Position numbers and translations under genes: made by a program. A DNA stretch of 64,000 nt, from positions 1,054,001 through 1,118,000 of the forward strand of contig JADJWA010000001.1 of NCBI GenBank assembly GCA_016716605.1. Direction: 5' to 3'. Positions 59,801-64,000 of this stretch are shown here, in pieces; position 1 is the stretch's first letter, and each line of letters begins with the position of its first letter. The stretch comes from Flavobacteriales bacterium (lineage in GTDB: Bacteria > Bacteroidota > Bacteroidia > Flavobacteriales_F > PHOS-HE28). Under the pieces are notes generated by a model, which saw only the letters and a list, made by a program, of their open reading frames with translations, did no database searches and was not told where the DNA came from.

Positions 59801-61021
59801 ACCCTCCAAGTACTCGTCCTTGAAGAGCAGGTCGCTTTCATAAGGATAGCGCGCGATGTGCAGCGCCTTCACGCGCTCGTACAGGAGCTTGCGCAGACCA
59901 TCGATGTTGGTGCGGTCGGCTGCGCTGATGAAGATGCACTCTTCATGCGTCATGCGCGCGATCCACGTGGCTTTGAGCTCTTCCAGCGTGAATTGCTCCA
60001 CGCGCTTCGGGGCGAGGTCGTCCGGGTCGTGGGGCGCAGGCTGGTACGCGTCGATCTTGTTGAAGATCACGATCACAGGTTTGTCGCCTGCGCCGATCTC
60101 GTTCAGGGTCTGCTTCACGGTCTCGTACTGTTCCTCGAAGTTGTGGTGGCTGATGTCCACCACGTGCAGCAGCAGGTCGGCCTCGCGGGTCTCGTCAAGG
60201 GTGCTCTTGAAGCTCTCGATGAGCTGATGCGGCAGCTTGCGGATGAAGCCCACGGTATCGCTGAGCAGGAAAGGCAGGTTGCCGAGCACCACCTTGCGCA
60301 CGGTGGTATCGAGGGTGGCGAAGAGCTTGTTCTCGGCGAAGACGGCGCTCTTGCTCAGCACGGTCATCAGGGTGCTCTTGCCGACGTTCGTGTATCCTAC
60401 CACCGCCACGCGAACCAGCTTGCCGCGGTTGCCGCGCTGGGTGGCCATCTGCTTGTCGATGTCCTTGAGCTGGCCTTTGAGCAGCGCGATGCGGTCGCGG
60501 ATCAGGCGCCGGTCGGTCTCGATCTCCTTTTCGCCGGCGCCGCCGCGGGTGCCGGTGCCGCCGCGCTGGCGCTCCAGGTGCGTCCACAATTTGGTGAGGC
60601 GCGGCAGCATGTACTCGTACTGCGCCAGCTCCACCTGCTTCTTGGCATGCGCGCTGCGGGCCCTTCGGGCGAAGATGTCCAGGATCAAACGCGGCCGGTC
60701 GAGCACCGGCTTTGCGATGGCCTTCTCCAGGTTGCGCTGCTGCGCCGGCGTGAGCTCATCGTCGAAGATCACGCAATCCGCGCCGTTGGCCTCCATCCAC
60801 TCCTTCACCTCCGTGAGCTTGCCGCTGCCGATGTACGAGCGGCCATCGGGCGTGTGCAGGCGCTGGGTGAAGCGCTTCAGCGTGGTGATGTTCGCGGTGG
60901 TGGCCAGGAACTCGAGCTCATCGAGGTACTCCTTCACCTGCTCGGGCGATTGCGCGTCGGTGATCAGCCCCACGAGCACCGCCTTCTCGGCCTTGCCAGC
61001 GATCTCGAGCGATTCGATCAT
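59798..61021 (-). CDS. hflX: GTPase HflX
   Basis: The 407-residue ribosome-associated GTPase has the N-terminal HflX domain (CVIFDDELTPAQQRNLEKA), a coiled-coil linker with a Gly-rich stretch (RGGTGTRGGAGEKEIE), and the G domain: G1 GYTNVGKST, G3 DTVGF, G4 NKID. HflX splits stalled ribosomes. Its ATG overlaps the TGA of the cytochrome c gene (ATGA), so it is translated with the two genes upstream. Confidence 0.95.
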   Translation of the reverse strand: MIESLEIAGKAEKAVLVGLITDAQSPEQVKEYLDELEFLATTANITTLKRFTQRLHTPDGRSYIGSGKLTEVKEWMEANGADCVIFDDELTPAQQRNLEKAIAKPVLDRPRLILDIFARRARSAHAKKQVELAQYEYMLPRLTKLWTHLERQRGGTGTRGGAGEKEIETDRRLIRDRIALLKGQLKDIDKQMATQRGNRGKLVRVAVVGYTNVGKSTLMTVLSKSAVFAENKLFATLDTTVRKVVLGNLPFLLSDTVGFIRKLPHQLIESFKSTLDETREADLLLHVVDISHHNFEEQYETVKQTLNEIGAGDKPVIVIFNKIDAYQPAPHDPDDLAPKRVEQFTLEELKATWIARMTHEECIFISAADRTNIDGLRKLLYERVKALHIARYPYESDLLFKDEYLEG

Positions 61022-61344
61022 CTCGCCTTTCCCAGCGTGCGCGTGTAGTCCACCACCGCCTCGATCTCCTTGGCCGTGAGCACGTTCCTATAGGGCATCA
61101 TCTTGCCCTTGCCGTTGGTCACCTGCGCGATCATCTCAGCGCGGCTCAGCACCGATGCGGTCAAGTCCTTGGCTTCATTGAAGCCCAACTTCCCATTGGC
61201 GCCGTGGCAGAGCTCGCAGTGCATCTTATAGACCTGTGCGCCTTTGGGCGCCACTTCGGCATCGGCCGGCGAAGGGGCCATCGCATTGCCGCAGGCAATC
61301 GCGAACAGCACCAATGGTGAGATGAAGGATGCTGCGCGGATCAT
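61018..61344 (-). CDS. Mono-haem cytochrome c lipoprotein
   Basis: From ATG 61344 the protein is 108 residues. A lipoprotein signal ends in AIAC (Cys18). The haem site is CELCH (Cys43, Cys46, His47) and the axial methionine is Met82 or Met83 in KMMPYRN, followed by the C-terminal helix EIEAVVDYTRTL. It is a class I cytochrome anchored to a membrane and probably carries electrons in the periplasm. It overlaps the genes on both sides by ATGA junctions. The TTG six bases further upstream is a less likely start. Confidence 0.92.
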   Translation of the reverse strand: MIRAASFISPLVLFAIACGNAMAPSPADAEVAPKGAQVYKMHCELCHGANGKLGFNEAKDLTASVLSRAEMIAQVTNGKGKMMPYRNVLTAKEIEAVVDYTRTLGKAR

Positions 61345-61775
61345 AGCCAACCCTTGCCGAAGGTGCGGCCGATCTCCGTGAGCGGCCAGGGCGTAGCGTA
61401 GAGCATCAGCGCCAGGGCAATGCCATATGGAATGGCGATGAGCATCTGCTTCCGCCGCTCATCCTGGGCCCGCTTGCTCATCATGCGGCCAGCCGTGACC
61501 AGCGCGATGGCGAGCACCATGCTGCCGATGTGGACGTGCATGATGTAGTTCTGCCAGGCGCCGGCATCCTTGCTGTGGAAGGCTGCGGCGTTGGTGGCAT
61601 AAAGCACGATACCGAACACGAGCTGGATGTGGCAGGTGATCATGGCCCAGATGGTGGCCATGCGCTCCCAGATGATGATGGGCCGCTGCATCAGCCAGCC
61701 GCGCAGGTTCACCAGAAAGGCGACCAGGACCATGAGGATCACGATGTAACGGAGCAGGCTGTGAACGAAGATCAT
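61341..61775 (-). CDS. Four-helix membrane protein, cytochrome-b-like
   Basis: The 144-residue protein has four membrane helices (about 8-27, 43-63, 80-100 and 113-130). Histidines lie in or near them (HSLLRYIV at the start, CHIQLVFG, HVHIGSM), so haem b binding is possible. Similar short proteins are often called cytochrome B-like in Bacteroidota. Coupled by ATGA overlap to the cytochrome c gene, it may be its membrane partner. It is the first gene of the unit ending in hflX, with a -7 box 21 nt upstream. Confidence 0.8.
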   Translation of the reverse strand: MIFVHSLLRYIVILMVLVAFLVNLRGWLMQRPIIIWERMATIWAMITCHIQLVFGIVLYATNAAAFHSKDAGAWQNYIMHVHIGSMVLAIALVTAGRMMSKRAQDERRKQMLIAIPYGIALALMLYATPWPLTEIGRTFGKGWL

Positions 61776-61796
61776 GACCGTGCGGTATTGCGGGGC

Positions 61797-61804
61797 CGAA
61801 GGTA
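61797..61804 (-). promoter_or_regulatory. Bacteroidota -7 box, TACCTTCG
   Basis: On the minus strand, 21 nt before the first gene of the cytochrome-hflX unit. Confidence 0.55.
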
Positions 61805-61820
61805 GGCGCGATGGCAGCGC

Positions 61821-63236
61821 TTACCCGGCGAAGACAACAGCGCTGGCAGCGAGGAAAGCCATGCCCGCCACGACAAGAGCGACCATGAGCTTCCAGATCC
61901 ATTTGAGCCAGAGGTTGAATGGGATGCCGGCGATCTCCAGGATGCCCATGGTGACGCCGCTCGTGGGGATGATGAAGTTGCAGAGGCCATCGCCGAGCTG
62001 GTAGGCGATCACGGCAGATTGCCGAGGGATGTGCAGCAGATCCGCCAAGGGGGTCATCACCGGCATGGTGAGCGCGGCCTGGCCGCTGCCGCTGGGCACG
62101 AAGAAGTTGATCGCGAACTGCACGAAGAACATGAGCTGGGCCGAGATCACGGACGGCAGCCCGCTGATAGCGGAGCTCATGCCGTGCAGCACCGTGTCCA
62201 CCACCTGGCCTTCCTGCATCACCAGAAGCACGCTGCGGCTCAGGCCGATGAGCATGGCCGCGCCCACCATGTCGCGCGCGCCCGCCACGAAGCTCTTGGC
62301 CGCCTTCTCGGCCCCGATGCCGCCGATGATCGCCGCCAGCGCGCCCATGCCGATGAAGAGCCCTGCGATCTCCTCGATGTACCAATCGTACTTGTTCACC
62401 CCAACGATGAGCGCGACGATGGTGAGGGCGAACAGCACCAGCACCGCGATGCGCCGATTGGTCAAGGGCCGTTCTCCCAATTCGCCCGCTTCGGCCCCGG
62501 TGTCCGCGCGACCATGAAGCAATCCGGCCTTCGGGTCCTTCTCGATCCGCGCCGCGTAACGCATCACGAACACGATCGCGATCAGCGTGAGTACGGCCCA
62601 TTGGACCATGCGGAACTCCCAGCCGCTGAAGAGTGGAAGTTCGCTCAGGCCCTGCGCGATGCCCACCGTGAACGGGTTGAAGGCCGCCCCCGCGAAGCCC
62701 ACGCCCGACCCCAGGAAGGGGATGGCCACGCCCACCACCGGATCCCAGCCCATGCTGCGCGCCAGCGGGATGGTGATCATCAGGAAGACCAGCACTTCCT
62801 CGGCCATGCCGAAGGTGTTGCCGCCGATGCTGAAGGCGAGCATGAGCATGGGGATCACCAGCCGCTTGCGAGCGGGATGCTCACGGGCCCAGCGCAGCAC
62901 GCGATACAGCCCGGCATCAATCGCGCCCGTCGCGTTCAACACAGCGAAGGCGCCGCCGATCAATAGCACGAACGCGATGATCATGGCCGCCTGGTGGTCC
63001 GTGAAGCCTTTCACCGGAGCGGTGAAGAAGCCGTACCAGGGCACCGGCGTGGCATCCACGGCGTGGTAGGTGCCGGGCACTACGGCCGTGCGGGTGCCCG
63101 CTTCGGTCTGCACTTCTACCCGTTCGAAGGAGCCTGCGGGCACCAGCCAGGTGCAGGCCACGGCCAAGGCGAGGACAGCGGCGATGATCAGAAGCGCATC
63201 GGGCGCCTTGCGCGATGGACTTGCAGGTGCAGACAT
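61821..63236 (-). CDS. YfcC/ArcD-type membrane transporter
   Basis: The 471-residue protein has about twelve membrane helices. The blocks AFSIGGNTFGMAEEVLVF, PFLGSGVGFAGAAFNPFTVGIAQ and the later FVPSGSGQAALTMPVM and FIIPTSGVTMGIL are typical of the YfcC family within the C4-dicarboxylate/arginine-ornithine (DcuC/AbgT-like) superfamily. The substrate is not known; amino acids or peptides are the usual guess. A large soluble loop (~245-285) carries Gly/Glu-rich sequence. The start is supported by a -7 box 4 nt upstream. Confidence 0.9.
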   Translation of the reverse strand: MSAPASPSRKAPDALLIIAAVLALAVACTWLVPAGSFERVEVQTEAGTRTAVVPGTYHAVDATPVPWYGFFTAPVKGFTDHQAAMIIAFVLLIGGAFAVLNATGAIDAGLYRVLRWAREHPARKRLVIPMLMLAFSIGGNTFGMAEEVLVFLMITIPLARSMGWDPVVGVAIPFLGSGVGFAGAAFNPFTVGIAQGLSELPLFSGWEFRMVQWAVLTLIAIVFVMRYAARIEKDPKAGLLHGRADTGAEAGELGERPLTNRRIAVLVLFALTIVALIVGVNKYDWYIEEIAGLFIGMGALAAIIGGIGAEKAAKSFVAGARDMVGAAMLIGLSRSVLLVMQEGQVVDTVLHGMSSAISGLPSVISAQLMFFVQFAINFFVPSGSGQAALTMPVMTPLADLLHIPRQSAVIAYQLGDGLCNFIIPTSGVTMGILEIAGIPFNLWLKWIWKLMVALVVAGMAFLAASAVVFAG

Positions 63237-63240
63237 GCGG

Positions 63241-63248
63241 CCAAAGTA
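63241..63248 (-). promoter_or_regulatory. Bacteroidota -7 box, TACTTTGG
   Basis: On the minus strand, 4 nt before the ATG of the transporter gene. Confidence 0.5.
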
Positions 63249-63344
63249 GGCGGATGGCGGGGATTGGCCAGATGCATCAGGGCCCGAACGATGACGCGTT
63301 CATCCGATCCGTTGCCGACCTTGCGCGCTGCAACGTAGATCAAC

Positions 63345-63743
63345 ATGCGCCACCTCCTCCTTCTCCTGCTGCTCGCTGCGGCCATGCCCTCCCTCGCGCA
63401 GCGGACCTTCGATGTCACGATCGCCGATAGCACCTACCACATGAAGCAGTATTGGTTCGTGCTATACACCAAAGGTGATGGACCTGCGCTTGACAGCCTC
63501 ACCGCAGCCAACTTGCAGGCAGAGCATCTCGCGCATCAGGATGCGCAGGGTAAGCGGGGCCTCATCGTCATGGCGGGGCCATTCGGCAAGAATGATTCGG
63601 GTTGGCGCGGCTTGCTGCTCTACGATTGCGAGACGCGCGAAGAAGTGGAGGAGCAGTTGCTGAAGGACCCCTTCGTGAAAGCAGGCCGCCTGAAGTACGA
63701 AGTGCATCCATGGTGGGGCTCCATCGGCACACGATTGCCCTGA
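63345..63743 (+). CDS. Exported YciI-like protein
   Basis: The 132-residue protein has a clear signal peptide (RHLLLLLLLAAAMPSLAQ) and a YCII-related domain: FVLYTKGDGPA, HLAHQDAQGKRGLIVMAGPFG, and LKDPFVKAGRLKYEVHPWWGSIG. YciI proteins are normally small cytoplasmic proteins with a His-Asp pair; here HQDAQG supplies a similar His. Export is unusual for the family but occurs in Bacteroidota. Function is unknown. Confidence 0.85.
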   Translation: MRHLLLLLLLAAAMPSLAQRTFDVTIADSTYHMKQYWFVLYTKGDGPALDSLTAANLQAEHLAHQDAQGKRGLIVMAGPFGKNDSGWRGLLLYDCETREEVEEQLLKDPFVKAGRLKYEVHPWWGSIGTRLP

Positions 63744-63865
63744 GGCAGGCGTACGGGCGGCTTTTCCGAGCCGGGGCTTGTCCGCGATCGTGACTGCTGT
63801 CACCGGTCAGTCGGGTCGGCCTTTTGATGTCGCAACTTCGCGCTCCCATAATCCAATCAAGCTCC

Positions 63866-64000
63866 ATGGCACACGAACATCACCACAGCGCTCCGCTCGA
63901 GGGCGTGAATCCAAAGTCCGAAGGCAAATGCCCCGTGATGCACGGCGCGCAAGCTCTCCCGGTGGCCGGCCGTGGCCGCCGCAACAAGGACTGGTGGCCC
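63866..64000 (+). CDS. katG: Catalase-peroxidase, 5' fragment
   Basis: Only the first 45 codons lie in the window. After a His-rich start (MAHEHHHSAPLEG), GKCPVMHG and GRRNKDWWP match the N-terminus of KatG (GKCP...H...NRDWWP), a bifunctional haem catalase-peroxidase. The catalytic residues lie beyond the right edge. Confidence 0.88.
   Translation, partial: MAHEHHHSAPLEGVNPKSEGKCPVMHGAQALPVAGRGRRNKDWWP

Noticed and set aside
59045..61048. 667-codon plus-strand frame spanning the acyltransferase and hflX
   Set aside because: It crosses two real genes in wrong frame/strand and has no family sequence.

Overview
The window looks like a chromosomal piece of a high-GC Bacteroidota, most likely a Flavobacteriales-type lineage. 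The evidence is several secreted proteins ending in type IX secretion (T9SS) sorting domains, the purH-mreB-mreC-mreD-mrdA-rodA order, BACON and PKD surface modules, and a promoter box close to the Bacteroidota -7 consensus TAnnTTTG that recurs here as TAnnTTCG. No rRNA, tRNA, CRISPR array or replication origin was seen. Both ends cut genes: a secreted protein on the left and katG on the right.

Layout. 1-11.5 kb: the end of a secreted protein, then a minus-strand block of three tandem paralogous M43 metalloproteases with a coupled lipoprotein, and a large di-haem beta-propeller protein with dockerin-like C-terminal repeats. 11.6-15.7 kb: a tight three-gene unit (ATP-grasp ligase, C45 Ntn-hydrolase, aldehyde dehydrogenase). 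15.8-19.1 kb: a YqaA-like membrane protein, an outer-membrane protein, a T9SS cargo protein and a broken tyrosinase-like gene. 19.3-26.5 kb: purH and the rod-shape operon, chained by ATGA overlaps. 26.6-37.9 kb is the accessory part: a collagen-like lipoprotein, a small membrane ORF overlapping an unusual methyltransferase/Mrr-nuclease fusion, a giant T9SS adhesin/lipase gene carrying a nearly identical 1,050-bp tandem repeat and two one-base frameshifts, a helical protein and an XRE-type regulator behind 21-bp repeats. 38-64 kb is mostly housekeeping: ppiD, an alkyltransferase-like protein, trmB, a glycosyltransferase, a nuclease, a sensor kinase divergent from a Na/Pi symporter, mtfA, guaD, aspS, PPK2, a gamma-synthase-type PLP enzyme, dusB, a LolC/E-type permease, rbfA, an MsbA-type exporter, an acyltransferase, hflX with a cytochrome c pair, a YfcC-type transporter and katG.

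How it fits together. The core genes serve cell-wall elongation, tRNA modification and aminoacylation, ribosome assembly and envelope export. The surface proteins imply that a T9SS is encoded elsewhere in the genome. The most unusual items are the methyltransferase-nuclease-Ig fusion with an AT-rich central block, the recently amplified adhesin repeat, the ATP-grasp/C45 pair, and the many promoter boxes lying only 4-6 nt from start codons, which suggests frequent leaderless transcripts. All functional calls come from reading motifs by eye; no database search was run.
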